Origin: Blasia pusilla
Lineage: Eukaryota > Marchantiophyta > Marchantiopsida > Blasiales
Assembly (NCBI GenBank): GCA_050084515.1
Contig: CM114271.1
Coordinates: 46,996,001 to 47,060,000, forward strand
DNA: 64,000 bases
Direction: 5' to 3'
Shown: positions 1 through 11,713 of the stretch, in pieces
How positions within the stretch are numbered: the stretch's first letter is position 1
Layout: each line of letters opens with the position of its first letter
The notes under the pieces: model-generated
The model's database searches: none
The model's input: the letters and a program-made list of their open reading frames with translations, nothing else
Told to the model about the DNA's origin: nothing
Program-made: the position numbers and the translations under genes

Positions 1-1360
1 TAGAAGATAAATAATCATCCCATTTTCTCATCAATATTTGACAATTGATATGTCCTCTTCATGCCATATTATTTTCTAAACCACAAACATATCCCCAAAT
101 GCATATGTATCCAATAATGGCATAGTCAAATGATTTATGATCAAGGCTAAACTTCCCAACCTTATGTGCTTTTGCCAAAAGTTTTTCCATTTCATTGCAT
201 CTTGATGACCACAAGTTATAAAACAAAATTCCAAATCTATTTATTTAAAAAAAAAAACCAACACGTTGCTATCATAGGTATTTATCTAGGAATCCATATG
301 AACAAGAAAAATCTTATAATTGGTGTAGAGTGTTCTCATTGAAATTAGGGCTTAAATCCATATAAGCCATTCATTTTAATAATTTCTTGTATTTTTTCAA
401 TGAGCATAGACGCTTATTGGTTGTTGTAATTTTAGCCAAATCTTACATGACATTACCATTTCTCAAAAAACCAATTGTTGTCCATATTACAAGTCCATGT
501 TAAACCACTTGATTCCCATGAAAAGATCAATGTAAAGATTTGTTCTTTTGTAAGCACAAAGTACTAAGATCTAGGTATCAACTTAGCACATAGCTTTTTC
601 AACCCTATATGGTCTCCTACTTATTCTTGGATTTCACTCAAACTAATAGTTGAATCTTATTGCTATTATTCTCTTCAAATCTGAACGCTTTCAAAAATTG
701 AAAGTACTACTCTCAATTGTAACTATCCATGCACTAGATACTATCAAGTATGATCCATGATTGTTTCAGCCAACATGTATGCCCCGAGGTATGGCCACAT
801 CCTTCTTGGTTTGTTACGAAAATCAAATTGTAAAGATGTAGGTTAATAGCAAAGAGCAAAATCTCTAATGGAATATGGTTAGATAAGATTGGAGTGTTTC
901 TCGTTCATTTTCCTCCGGAGTTTAGATTGCTCAAGTTTTATGGATAAATTACTTATTGCAGATGTTATGGCTTGGTTTCATACCTTGGTGCATCATCCCC
1001 TATGTCTTGAATACAAATTGATACACATCCCTTGTATAGCAATGTCTATAATTTCAACTTTAAGGTAAACATGTTATATAAGGATTACATAACCTCAATA
1101 GAACTCCTAAGTCCAAATTATGGATTGGTTATTTACCAATCTACTGATGTTAGAAATATCCATAAAGCATCACAAGAAAACTAAAGTTAATGCATATTTT
1201 GCATTTCGATTAGTACAATAAAAATTAAGATGACTATTCTTCAAGACGTGTAATCTTCCCCATATATTCAACGACATCATTTCTTATATGTTCTATAATA
1301 GAATCATTTTACTCGTGGAACACAACCACGTGCATTGCCCATTCCTTAGTAATATAATGG
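1..1360. other. AT-rich stretch, nothing recognised
   Basis: No open frame, domain, tRNA-like fold or obvious terminal repeat is visible on either strand. The composition matches the decayed retrotransposon flanks seen elsewhere in the window, so ancient transposon debris is the likeliest content, but no motif supports a specific family. Confidence 0.4.
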
Positions 1361-1364
1361 CTTG

Positions 1365-2050
1365 TGTCACTTCTTTTAAGATAGATCACTGAGATCTAGT
1401 AGAGCGCCTTCGTGAGTAGTGGAGGACAGACTCAATAGGTGAAGGATGACTTGTTGAGGCCTCGGGAAACTTGAGAGAGCAGGTTTCCCCTTCATTTCGG
1501 CTCATTTGGAGCTATATTGTGAAACTTATTATTTTAGGTAAGTACCATTTTGAGCATATGTTTGATTTTCTATTTTTGGTAAGTGACCCTTGACCTCCTA
1601 CATCATGTCAAGAGCCAAGGAGGTGGCTTGGGAGCATATCTTACCATGGAGAGAGCTTGGGAGAGGGGAGGGGTATGCCTCAAGGAAAGAGAGTTTGAGA
1701 GCTCATTCTCTCTATGTCGAACCTCTTCGCATGAGGCTGCGGAGCTATGATCTTGCTTGCCTTGTGTGTGTAACCCAAGCCTCTCATTAGAAGAGTAGGT
1801 TTGGTTTGACATTGAGAGAGACATGTGCGAGTGCATACATGTGAGAACTATGGTGTTGTGAGATAAATTGGATCTTATTTTACAAAGAGATAATGAGCTC
1901 TCAAACTCTCTCTCCTTGAGGTATTGGAGATATTTTGGTACTTCTTGTCTCGTTGTTTGGATGCCATGAGTTAGCATGGGATCGTGCGGGTTTGTGTGTG
2001 TGTTCGTTGGCAGCCATGTATGTTGTGTAGCGATACGTATGCACATGACA
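1365..2050 (+). mobile_element. A-B terminal-repeat unit of the gypsy-DNMT family (LTR-like solo copy)
   Basis: The unit begins TGTCAC and ends TGACA. It is flanked by CTTG (1361-1364) and TTTG (2051-2054), which read as a 4-bp target duplication with one change. The body is strongly similar to 29542-30394 (same order: AGATCTAGTAGAGCGCC near the start, AGAGCCAAGGAG in the middle) and, inverted, to 2340-2886. The last about 125 bases, from GGAGATATTTTGGTAC to the end, match the 3' end of copy C (50923-51050 on the minus strand). It carries no coding capacity; the short open frames on both strands are chance frames inside the repeat. It is best read as the product of recombination between the A repeats of a full element. 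Confidence 0.75.
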
Positions 2051-2192
2051 TTTGTCATAAGATGCATGATTAACAAGTGAGACTGAAATCTTTCCTTCTT
2101 TGTTTCTTCATATATATGGATTTTACACTAGATTTAGATCCTTTATAGAGTATACACAATGTTATCTATTTTTAGATATTCATCCTAAAGAA

Positions 2193-3188
2193 TATCACAT
2201 CTTAGTTAACCATTGTGTAGAGTTCTATCGTATCAACGACGTAACAAGTTAGAAGGTCGTTCGAGCATATATTTATTTCGAGAAGTCTGTTATGCCCATA
2301 TACATTGTTGTCACCAAATATAATTCCATAAATAAAATATGTCATAATCACTCATGACATTTGAATAACAAAATAATTAAGTATAAAAATACCTCCAATA
2401 AATCAAAGATTACTCAAATCTCTCAAAAAATCTTCATCTCTCTCTCATGTCAAATCAAACTCATTCTCCTACTGAGAGGCTTGGATTACTTACAAGGCAA
2501 GGAGAACCATATCTCCGCCACCTCATGCCAAGAGGTTCAACAAACAGAGAATGAAATCAAAAGCTCTCTTTTATGGTATATACCTTCTCTTTCCCCCAAG
2601 CTCTCTCCACAATAACATGGGCTCGCAAGTTATCTCATTGGTTCTAGAACCACAATAGGGGGTCAAGGGTCACTTGTATAAGTAGTCAATTATGCTTATG
2701 TTAAAAACTTACCTCAAATGGTAGGTTCCTCAACATGAATCCAAATGAGCCAAAATAAATGAGAAACATATATCTCTCAAGGTATCATAGGCCTCAACAA
2801 GTCATCCTTGATCTCTTGAGCTTGTCCTTCAATCTCCTCGAAGGAAATCTACATATAGTTGTACATCCGTCTTAAAAGACATGACATCTCAGATGAAATT
2901 AGCGACTACTCGGTTGGATTAGGATTATCTTATAGTAAAATCCCTCTCTAGTGCTATTTGGGTTAGGTTATTAACATGTTGATCGATTCAAAAATCATCT
3001 GGTAAGTTGTGTGCGCACATTGCCAATATTGGGTTGTTTTAAGGGGAAGAGCCTTTTGGCTCTTCTTAGGGGTATATATGTGAGAGAGAGAAGGCTTCCA
3101 CAAGCCATTGTTATTATATTGAGCCTTTGTGAACATTCAGGCGTTTAGAATTTGTGTTTAGGGCGTAGCGATATGTATGTGTACAACA
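2193..3188 (+). mobile_element. A-B terminal-repeat unit of copy A type, interrupted by a nested unit
   Basis: The left part (2193-2339) matches the start of copy A at 9521 (shared TCACATCTTAGTT and TAGAGTTCTATCG). The right part (2887-3188) matches copy A at about 9650-9960, including the hairpin GGAAGAGC/GGCTCTTC followed by a TATA-like tract and ATTGAGCCTT. The end, GTAGCGATATGTATGTGTACAACA, is the family 3' terminus. Flanks AGAA (2189-2192) and ACAA (3189-3192) are a plausible worn 4-bp duplication. The two halves are separated by a reverse-oriented family unit (2340-2886). Confidence 0.6.
2340..2886 (-). mobile_element. Nested reverse-oriented A-type repeat, 3' part missing
   Basis: On the minus strand it starts TGTCATGTCTTTTAAGA at 2886, matching the start of the unit at 1365 (TGTCACTTCTTTTAAGA), and stays similar to that unit for about 480 bases. 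This includes the GGATGACTTGTTGAGGCC block and the CCAAGCCTCTC/TTTGATTTGAC blocks. The B portion expected at its 3' end is not visible, so the left boundary is approximate. Together with 1365-2050 it makes a large imperfect inverted repeat. It lies inside the unit 2193-3188. Confidence 0.6.
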
Positions 3189-3192
3189 ACAA

Positions 3193-4740
3193 AATCTACT
3201 GATCGATAATAAATCAAATGATAAGAATATATTATAGTAACAATCACAATAAGAATAGGAAATTTTAGCTAAGACATAAATATCCTCATTACAAAAGAAT
3301 CCATGCCTAAGATGAAGAGAAACAGTCATATTAAAAGAGATGGTAACTCATTGTTCTATTAAGGGCGTTACTACACTTTGAGGACTAATGAAAGAGTATC
3401 ATTTGTGAATTTTGGCCTTGAAATCAGTTGATGATGCTCTTTTTTAAAACTCTTACCCTACATGAAGTTGAAATGTAGAATGAGGGGAAGGCTTTAATAT
3501 TTAGTTATTTTTAAAATTTTCATAAGAGTAATTCATTAAATTTTTTTAAAAATCCCAAATAAACATTTAAAGTCTTCCTCATGTTTTCGTCTTTCTCATT
3601 TAAAAATAAAATTCAATTTTTAGAAAGTTTTATGCCATATTTTATATTATAAAAATTAGTTCTCACATTTAGTTTGGAGGGAAATTTTATTCATATATTG
3701 GGAAAAAATGAAAAAGGATAATATAATCATGTTGGAACAAAAATTATTCTTCAAAATAATAAAATAAAGTTTATTTATACAATAATTGTAATCTTTGAGC
3801 TCGGTTGGGAGAAAATGTTGATCTCTATTTTGGGTTTTTTTCCAAAATTAATGATTTTATTTTATTACTTGAAAGATGAAGATTGGAAAAGGAATATTTT
3901 TTTTCTTTAATTACTGCATTTATTCGCGACATGCTAAATGTTAACCCACTTTACGTACAGTTCATGTCTCTGATTGATTCCACGTTAGGTATCGAGATCA
4001 AGTACAATGGTTTTCACAGTGGGATTTTCTAGGTTGATTCCCTTATGAATTGCCCGTTTATTGGGTGGAACTTTGGGTATCCACAACCGACAGATCCCGA
4101 CTTTTTATATCAAAAAGTGAACCTAAGAGTCAACGAGCTCTACTCACAATATATTTTGTTGATTGAACTACCTAACCCAACGTGTGGTCTTGTAATCTTT
4201 CCTGCATGCTCTATTGAATCAAATTTTAGGGCATCGTGAGAGAGAGGGCAAGTAACCCATAGTATGAATGTCGATCCTTACAATACATAACTTAATGTTT
4301 TGCACGTTGTCAAGTATTTACTATCCGTAAAAAAAAAAGGCAATCATTCGACATCTTTCATAACTAGAGTGTATTCCTAAGAGAGTCCGCGCATGCCAAG
4401 GAAATTTTTCTTTGTGATAAAAATGGTATATCGGTAGACACGATTCTCACTAATGAAACAGGGATATTCCCATTTTTGTTCCAGTATCCTAAGGGTTACT
4501 TCACTGGCCATTGCTCATTTGTTGGTTTTCTTCACATCTAAGCGAAACAAATTTTTAGGGTATTCACACTATATAAGTCGTATTTACTTATCAAGCACTA
4601 GCCACAATAATCCATTTCCTTGGCATCTAGTAGCCCCTCATATATATTATACAAGGAACTAGATCAACTAAAGTGAAAATACCCAAGCCTTCTTAACCAA
4701 GAACTTTATTTGCACTTATCAAAATACAACGTTAGTGCAA
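3193..4740. other. AT-rich stretch without a recognisable gene
   Basis: Short frames (for example 4045-4239 and 4453-4662) have no recognisable motif. The right part may be the extremely worn N-terminal region of the Helitron protein that becomes recognisable from about 4745, but I could not match it. Confidence 0.35.
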
Positions 4741-4744
4741 AAAT

Positions 4745-5520
4745 TCCAAGGAGCCCAGGCTGGCATGGTCGACACTTGAAAGACCTAAAAAAATGGTTTA
4801 AAAGTGGGGTATGCCCTTTTTTTTAACACTTACGTCTAAGGAGGTGTCTGATACAAAATTGACTGCGATCATAGATATTGAAGATATTGTGAGAAGGATT
4901 AACCCAATGTTTCATGGTGCGATGCACTTGAAGAGTGTGTTTTTATTTATTTCACACTAGGCTAATAAAAATTAGTCATAGTTATATTCTAGGTGGGCCC
5001 TGCATTCTCAAGAGTGTGCAAAACTACTTAATCAGGTATGAGTTACATGGTAGGGGAAGCCTACATTCACACATTATATTGTGCGTTGACAAAAAAGATA
5101 TTAAGCGGGTCACCTCCAAGATATGTTGCTACATACCTCATGTGAACTCCTATGGGACCAGTCAGCCTAATCAATGTATCATAGCCAATAAGTTGCACCA
5201 GTATGTGGCGAATAAGTAGTTACATACATGTAGGCAAGGTGCCTACGTCATTAATGCGACAAAGGATCATGGGCCATATTGTCGTATGGGCTTCCTTGTT
5301 GCTAAAAATGTTCAACTAGAGCTCTAATTGACCCAAAAACTTTGAAAAGGACCTACTACAAACCTAGAAAGGAACATCGTAATGTTATACCATATATGCC
5401 ATCCAGCCATTTTGTTGTTGTGGGGAGCCCACATGAATTTGCAACGCGTAACGAATGTACTGTGGTCATTTCATCTCCTCAAATACGCTCTGAAGTGTGA
5501 GGCTTAGGTGCCCATAACAT
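4745..5520 (+). pseudogene. Helitron Rep (HUH) domain, decayed
   Basis: Helitron replicase remnant, the rolling-circle nicking domain of a plant Helitron. Seen across shifting frames: FLTLTSKEVSDTKL and DIVRRINPMFHGA, then YELHGRGSLHSHIIL, which is the HUH histidine block. Next come KDIKRVTSKICCYIPH and the cysteine-containing block CRQGAYVINATKDHGPYCRMGF, split here as CRQGAYVINA and CRMGF, which corresponds to the CR...CRFGFP element of this family. Several stops and frameshifts interrupt it, so it cannot be functional. It is followed in the same orientation by the middle and helicase parts of the same protein. Confidence 0.8.
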
Positions 5521-5579
5521 TACTACCAAATGTGAGAAATGTTTGGGCCTTCAAGGTTTAGATGAAACGAGATTATGAC

Positions 5580-6125
5580 TAGTATCTTGTCTTGTGTTGA
5601 ATAGACCAGTTTCATCTACCAAGGCAACGCTTACAGCCCTAAAGATTCTTGTTATACATAGATCATAAGGCGTTGAGTATATAGATTCCAGCCCACCCCA
5701 TAGGCAAACTACATTGTATAGGAATCCAATAACAATATGCATACACCCAACGACATTGTACTGCCATCGCCTTGAATGTTTATCTGATATGACATTCATT
5801 CACTTAGTTTACATGACAGATAGACTTTTCCGCTTCACGGAGTACCTCCGTTACATCACTGGAGTGAAATTTTTTATACCCCGCTTTTGGCCAACATATC
5901 GTTCACGTCTGACTGAATTTGAGGTGTTGAGTATGTCATCGCCCATGTGGACTTCTCTACACGAATGTATATTCAAAGGGATATTCAAGGGTATCTCTTG
6001 TATCATAGATGAGATACATAAACATGATGTAGCTAACTTTTGGAGTGAGGTCCACGCTAGTGAAATCATATCTAAAATTGAGTCTAAAACACTTGTTATA
6101 TGTTATCAATTCATACCTTGAATTC
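5580..6125 (+). pseudogene. Helitron protein, linker between Rep and helicase, decayed
   Basis: Conserved linker blocks of Helitron proteins are readable: NRPVSSTKATLTALKIL (the RPVS..EA block), YIDSSPPH, MTFIHLVY, then RFTEYLR and IDEIHKHDVANFW. The order and spacing agree with Helitron replicases, and it sits between the Rep block and the helicase block on the same strand. Frameshifts separate the blocks. The open frame on the opposite strand (5551-5799) is a shadow. Confidence 0.65.
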
Positions 6126-6249
6126 CACTTGTCTCCGTAATCATTTTCTGATCATGGTAATTATACTTATCTCCCAGACATTTCCGCTAATTCAATCACT
6201 TAGCCAAACTTTCTAGTTCACACACAAAATCCAGAACATGCGCAACCGT

Positions 6250-7420
6250 ATGAGAAGGTTAAGGTGTTGTGGTTTGGATTAGTATTCATTATTGGCCCAC
6301 CAAGATGTAGTAAAACATACTTTATTCATTTCAGGCAAGCATCGTCAAGCAAAGGTATTCCTACACTTTTATCCTCCACCATTGGGATTGCTTCCATTCG
6401 ACTACATAACACTACTATGACTGTCCACTCATCACTTAGAATACCGCTAAGGGGCAAATTTTCTTCCATGCATACATTGTCCGATCAAAAAATACGATGG
6501 AGGAATGCTAGGATTATTGATATTGATGAGTGCTCCATGCTCACGCCCCGTTTGCTGCAAATAATCATTATGAGACTACATCAAGTGAGTCCATCGGAAA
6601 GCTTGAGTGCCTTCTCCACTAAGCTTGTAATTTTTTTTGGGTGATCTATGTTAACTACCTTCTGTGTATAGACACAACATAGTGTCATTTGGCACATTAT
6701 GTCACATCTCTTCATCACCATTCCATGCCAATGCTAATATGTACGACCTATGCATCCCAATGAGATATAATGGTAATCACGATTTCTGAGTTTTTTTTTT
6801 AATGAGATCAGGGTTAGGTGCCCTACGCAAGATCAACTTCACAAGTGTCTTTACTGTTGTTTTATTGACCCTCTTGATTACATAAATGAAGAAACCCAAA
6901 TCATATGTATGCATTGTGTTGATGTCCAAGTATTCAATCTTGTCGTATTACAGAGGGTATTTGGTGCGGTTGAGATCTTTCGGGTATGTACGCATATCCA
7001 CATATGCTCATGCTTACCCCGTAGTTTAATGAGTCAGTTTGTGATGAGCAATTACATCAACTGCAGTCCATTTTGAGAATCAGTAGAACAAAATTTTCCA
7101 ACCTCTAGCATGAGCCTGATAAAAAATTATCACAAGCATACATTCTCTCTTGTGTTGGGTATGCAATGAAAGCCCACAAAAGTCAAGTCCTCACTGTTGA
7201 GGATAAGTGTTTATTGAACATAAGGTCAGTCTTTGCTCGGCCTTGTGTATGTGATATTTTCTCGGGTAAGAGATAGGTCAAAGCTACGAATTCATGGAAA
7301 TTAATCTGGTCCTTGTAGATTTCTACGTGTTTGGACATGAGACGTAACAGTGCTCAAATAAGTGAGTTTCATAGAAATGGCAAGTAGTGATGGCTCATTC
7401 AAAGGGCGTGGAAGGAGGTC
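6250..7420 (+). pseudogene. Helitron PIF1-like helicase domain, decayed
   Basis: Superfamily 1 helicase remnant. Walker A is degenerate (GPPRCSKT instead of GPPGTGKT), motif Ia is present as STIGIASIRL, then TVHSSLRIP, and Walker B reads IDECSML. A later frame carries FIDPLDYI..ETQIICMH, VFNLVVLQRVFGAVEIFR and AMTVHKSQGLTV-like fragments up to about 7400. The Walker A lysine survives but the loop glycines do not, and the frame is broken after 6640. This completes the Rep-linker-helicase order of an autonomous Helitron. Confidence 0.75.
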
Positions 7421-9516
7421 AACAATACTAGGCACATCATTCCAGATACAGCTGCATTGCCATTCATCTTGCCCTAGTCAAATCCAATTTTGGTGAGGTT
7501 TTGGTGTAAAATTTGCATAGACGTGTAATAGTACCAAAGGCTCTATGCCAGTATGACAACCAAGGCTAGCATACTACTCAAGTTTGTAAGTAGTCTTTTA
7601 TAACAAGTGCTGCTTATCTAAAAGGTTCATGATAGTGAACTAACATGCAGTCTTTAGGTATCGGAGTCCTATATAGACTTTGCAAAGATGATTCTGGATG
7701 ATATGCCTAGCCTTCCGGACAAGCCAAGTATGTATCCGTATCGTTTTTCCTACCAACACAAAATTTAGGTATGAAAATAGCCTATGGTTGGATCCGTCCC
7801 ATTGGTACAACAATATTACAAGTTGACAAGTGAGCCGGATGATTGACGAATGCAAATCTCGGGCAACTTCTTTCAAGGAGTTGAGAACAAAGCCACTTGC
7901 AACAGATATTCACTTGTTGATCCCCGTTAGTTGTTCACCTATTCAACATTTTACAAATTGTTATTGTCATATGTTGTTTTACTACTTCTAGGCATAAGGT
8001 AATTGGTATATATTTCTTCGTAGGAATTCACTAGGAGATTATGAGTTACAAGATTGTTGAGTGTAATGAAGCTAAGCTCATACGTCAACAAGTTGCCATA
8101 CGCTACTCAAGATTAACAAGCAGCATAAAAACTGATCATTTTCAAGAGCTACTCGTGATCATGAAACTTCCTATTAACATGTTGATGAACTTATCATCTC
8201 CAAAAGCAACTCGCCAGCTTGAACAAATGAAGAGTGTATGAGAAGTTGCTGCAATTTCTAACGCACATATAAACGTTATTCATATTTATGATGAACAATT
8301 AGGCCCTTCTAAGCAGTATATCGAGAGTGTTACACTTGCCTAGGGTTCCCCGATTCTCACTCGTACAATGATGTCACTATCTACCAGGGACCAAGGCTAC
8401 CTTAGTCACCTAACAAAATAAATTGTACTTAGCACTAACAAGCGGCTATGTAAGTCCGATGTTCAATATAACATATATTTAAGCTTTTTGATTTCTTGTG
8501 TTTTTTGACATGATGTTCTATTGTGCCCCTGTTTTGAATCTAGTACTTGTTTCCATGACCAAGTTATACACGACATTAATCCTTATTACGTTTTGGGAAA
8601 AGCCACTTCCATATTCCACCTACATGCATCGGTTATACTAGCCAATGCGGTCCTATTGAGAAGGCATTTTGTTTCTGCTAAGGATGCTCTAGAGTTCTCA
8701 AGCATACTGACTCGCTGCATCCAGCCCACTTCTTGTACCATGTGCACGAACTTGTATGTTTTGTTCAAGTACACAAATATTGAGTTACAGTGCTATTGAA
8801 CTATATTCGGCTCCAATATATACATGTTATTTACTATAAATTGTCTTTATATATATTTTACACAGTTATACCCTTGCTATATGTGTGTGTCCATATGGAT
8901 CGTTGAGTTCTTTAGAATCATCTTACTTGGTTTATTTACTAGGGATTATGATATCAAGTTGTGCACTTTTTGGTTGCATTGCTCTCCGTGATCTACACTC
9001 TGATTTTCTACTATTAAAGTTTACATATGATCACAAGGTATCATTTTTTGTCCAATCTCTTTTCCAATTTCGCCCGACCCCCAACTATCTAGAGTTCCAC
9101 ATATTGCACATTTCACTAGCTTAAACCAGTCCCAGTGCTTTTAAATAGTGTTGTATGTCTATGTGTTGATGTCCCTTCCTGCAAGACATGGCTTCATTTG
9201 GCGCATCAATCGATGATAGCTACTATACTCCTATTTCATATAGCCTTACCAGTGGTACCAAGTGACAAAGGAGGCGCTCTTTGCCTATCACAAGGTGAAA
9301 CTACAAAGTGTGGGAGATCCAATATACTCTAGTGACACTGTCCCAACCACGCTATTTGATGAAGTGCTTAAAAATATGGGAATCGTTCAAGATCGTCTGG
9401 ATGATAGTGAGCGTGGCAATTATATTTTACGTAGGGTGGTGCGATCGATTACTAAAAAATAGGATTAGAACTTTGACATAATTCTTACTCTCAAGAAAAA
9501 GTCCAAAATACTCTTG
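7421..9516 (+). other. Probable Helitron 3' portion, no domain established
   Basis: Between the helicase remnant and copy A there are scattered short plus-strand frames (8041-8241, 8521-8799, 9135-9332, 9262-9462). Plant Helitrons often carry an RPA-like gene here, and VVCLCVDVPSCKTWLHL and TTLFDEVLKNMGI are faintly reminiscent of an RPA OB-fold. The similarity is too weak to call. I could not find the CTRR terminus and hairpin of a Helitron 3' end. Confidence 0.3.
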
Positions 9517-9520
9517 ATAA

Positions 9521-11249
9521 TGTCACATCTTAGTTTGATGTAGGTAGAGTTCTATCGCATTTGACAGCATAGAGAGTCGGCGGGATATTCGGGTGTAACT
9601 TCATCCCGAGATGTCGGATGAGGTTGGCGACATGTCCTTTGTGTCGGGAACGTCGTTTATGGTGATTTTCTTATTTTGGTTTTAGTTCATCAGGTAACCC
9701 GTTGACCAGGTCAACAATCACCCAATAACCTGTGCACGCAGGTTACTGTTGGGAGGGCTATTTTTGGGGGAAGAGCTTTTTGGCTCTTCCCAAGGATATA
9801 AGAGTGAGAGAGATGGCTTTCTCAAGCTATCTTTCTCATGTTGAGCCTTAGGAGCGCCTCTCTTATATAGACGTATGTGGATGTGTAGGAGTTAGGGTGC
9901 TTGTGTCCGGATTCCCTCATAGCAGAGGGTGAATGTGGTTCGATATGTCGATGTAGATTCATGAGTGGAGTTTTATGCGGGGTGAGCCGTTTTTACTACT
10001 CTTGATTTTACATGGGAAAGATAAATCATAGCAAGTGTGGTGTCTGAGGATTCCCTCATAGAAGAGGATGGATGAGGCTCGATATTCAGAGGTAGTTGAG
10101 GAGGTGGTGGACTTGCCCTCAGAGCAGGTGCTCGGGATGTTCCCCACTGAGGCATGGCATGGTGCGGCAGCGAAGTTGGTAGATATGCCAGCTAGGCCAG
10201 CAAAAGAGGGAGCTATGATCACACCAGGTGTGATGTTGTTGGATAACCAAGCGAGAGTGTTTTGCTTGGTTAGTCCCACAGGTACGGTATACCACCGTAG
10301 CACGTCCTACTTGATTCGGGAGCCCAGCCCTTGATGTTAGGGAAGGCGGGATGTTTGGCGTTGGGTTTATGGAAAGGCGACAGCGAGCGTTGTCCCTTTT
10401 AGATACAGACCTGTATTGGGGGCGTATCACCCACGTAGTACATGACTCCACAGGAGTTGGTGGTTAGACTCCAGCCTGAGCATGAGTCGGATAGTGCGAT
10501 GGTGCGCACTCGAGCGATTATGACACCGACAGAGTCGTATGATATGTTAGTAGGGAGTACGGTGTTGTACCCTCTAGGTTTCATTCTAGATTTTTGGGAG
10601 GAGACAGTTTCATATCGACCAAGGTGGCAATCAAGTGATGGATGGGTGAGCCATCTACCGGTGCAGTTTGCAGGAATTAGTGGTGGTCAACCGCGTGAGG
10701 ATACGGTGACCACGTAGGCAACATTCACATGTGGCGTTCGTTGATCAAGAGGGTTTGGGGAGAGGAGTACACATGCGGAGGACATTTCTGTAGCGGACAG
10801 TCCCATTGAGAGACATGTCAGAGTGGGTGTCTCTTCCCATGGTGCAGAGCTTCTTTATTATTGTTGGGGACGAGCGTTGAGATGCATGGGGTGCAGACGA
10901 GCTCATGAGGCAGGCATGGAGCCGTGTCTATGTTTGGAGCAGGGTACGAGAGTGTTAGATCTCTTCGGAGGGATCAACACTACGGATTGCTGCAGTGTGG
11001 CAATGTTGCTGGGATGACGGCACCGATGGTGCTAGATGTGTGTAGGATAGGAGATCTTGTTGGGTATATATGTGTGTGATATCTGGAGTTATGGGACCCA
11101 ACTACAAGCTAGGGGGGCGGTTTTGGGGTCCTAGTGTATGTGCGTGAGTATGTTTCATTTATGTGTGGATATACCCGTATGTTGGGGAAGATCGGTGTTG
11201 TGTGGTGACCAGTGATGTGGATTGTGTAGCGATGTGTATGCGCACAAAA
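9521..11249 (+). mobile_element. Copy A: deletion derivative of the gypsy-DNMT family, 1.7 kb
   Basis: The element starts TGTCACATCTTAG and ends GTAGCGATGTGTATGCGCAC plus AAAA. It is flanked by an exact 4-bp duplication, ATAA (9517-9520 and 11250-11253). The layout is an A-type 5' repeat (9521 to about 9960) holding a hairpin (GGAAGAGC/GCTCTTCC, about 9773-9794) and TATA-like GGATATAAG. Then comes an internal part with protease, spacer and only the first motif of the methyltransferase, then a G-rich tract (11110-11120) and a B-type end of about 129 bases. There is no second A repeat at the 3' side. Gag, RT, RNase H and integrase are absent, so it could only have moved in trans or was deleted after insertion. 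Confidence 0.8.
10040..11020 (+). pseudogene. Copy A protease-spacer-methyltransferase motif I remnant
   Basis: Three frames together follow copy C's protease region. EEVVDLPSEQVLGMF and GVMLLDNQARVFCLVSPTG at 10080-10290 match copy C's VMDLPLERMLG and GVMFLDNQGEVFQFVSPKG. The ESYDMLVGSTVLYPLGF block (10520-10590) is the ILVG flap/C-terminal part of the retropepsin. RVLDLFGGINTTD (about 10949-10990) is methyltransferase motif I. The catalytic DSGA segment falls in a damaged stretch (stop at 10334). Directly after motif I the sequence jumps to the G-rich tract and terminal B repeat, showing that the deletion removed the rest of the methyltransferase and all of pol. A duplicated GGATTCCCTCATAG block at 9934 and 10047 marks a local rearrangement. 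Confidence 0.7.
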
Positions 11250-11253
11250 ATAA

Positions 11254-11713
11254 GTTACATGCATTTGAGAAGCATTGTGTACACAACTACTCGCCTGATT
11301 TGGAGTTACATGACCAGATTCATGCACTCAAACTTTTGTGCGCTATAAAGTAGATCCTTCTAACCAACAACATATATTGTTTAGGTCATAGGATTTGCGA
11401 TACACCTTAGTCCGGTCCATCGTTTCCAATTCAGATAATATTGCACATATTTGTACCATGTCTTATTATAGGTGTTTATTGTGTATTCTACCTTTGTGCT
11501 TAAGTATAGTCTTTGCTGGTCGATGTAAAAAAATTTCGGCCATTTTTACCATTGGCAAGCACCAACATGTACATTTTGAAGTAACTAGATTTTTTGGCAA
11601 CTTATGCTTCACGTTGTAGGTTAACAATGATTGAATAAAAGAGCAAGACGAAAAATGTGATTGAGATGCTCTGTTCAAATTTCTTCCAACTCAAAACTAC
11701 ATATTGCACGTTT
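11254..11713. other. Flank of copy A, nothing recognised
   Basis: AT-rich sequence with chance frames on both strands. Deleting copy A with one ATAA leaves a frame open across the former site (about 9475-11347), but its translation has no recognisable motif. Confidence 0.3.

Noticed and set aside
1603-2076. 157-codon minus-strand ORF as a gene
   Set aside because: It lies inside a terminal-repeat unit and is not conserved in the sister copy at 29542.
9135-9462. RPA-like gene of the Helitron
   Set aside because: Only faint OB-fold resemblance in two short frames; not enough to call.
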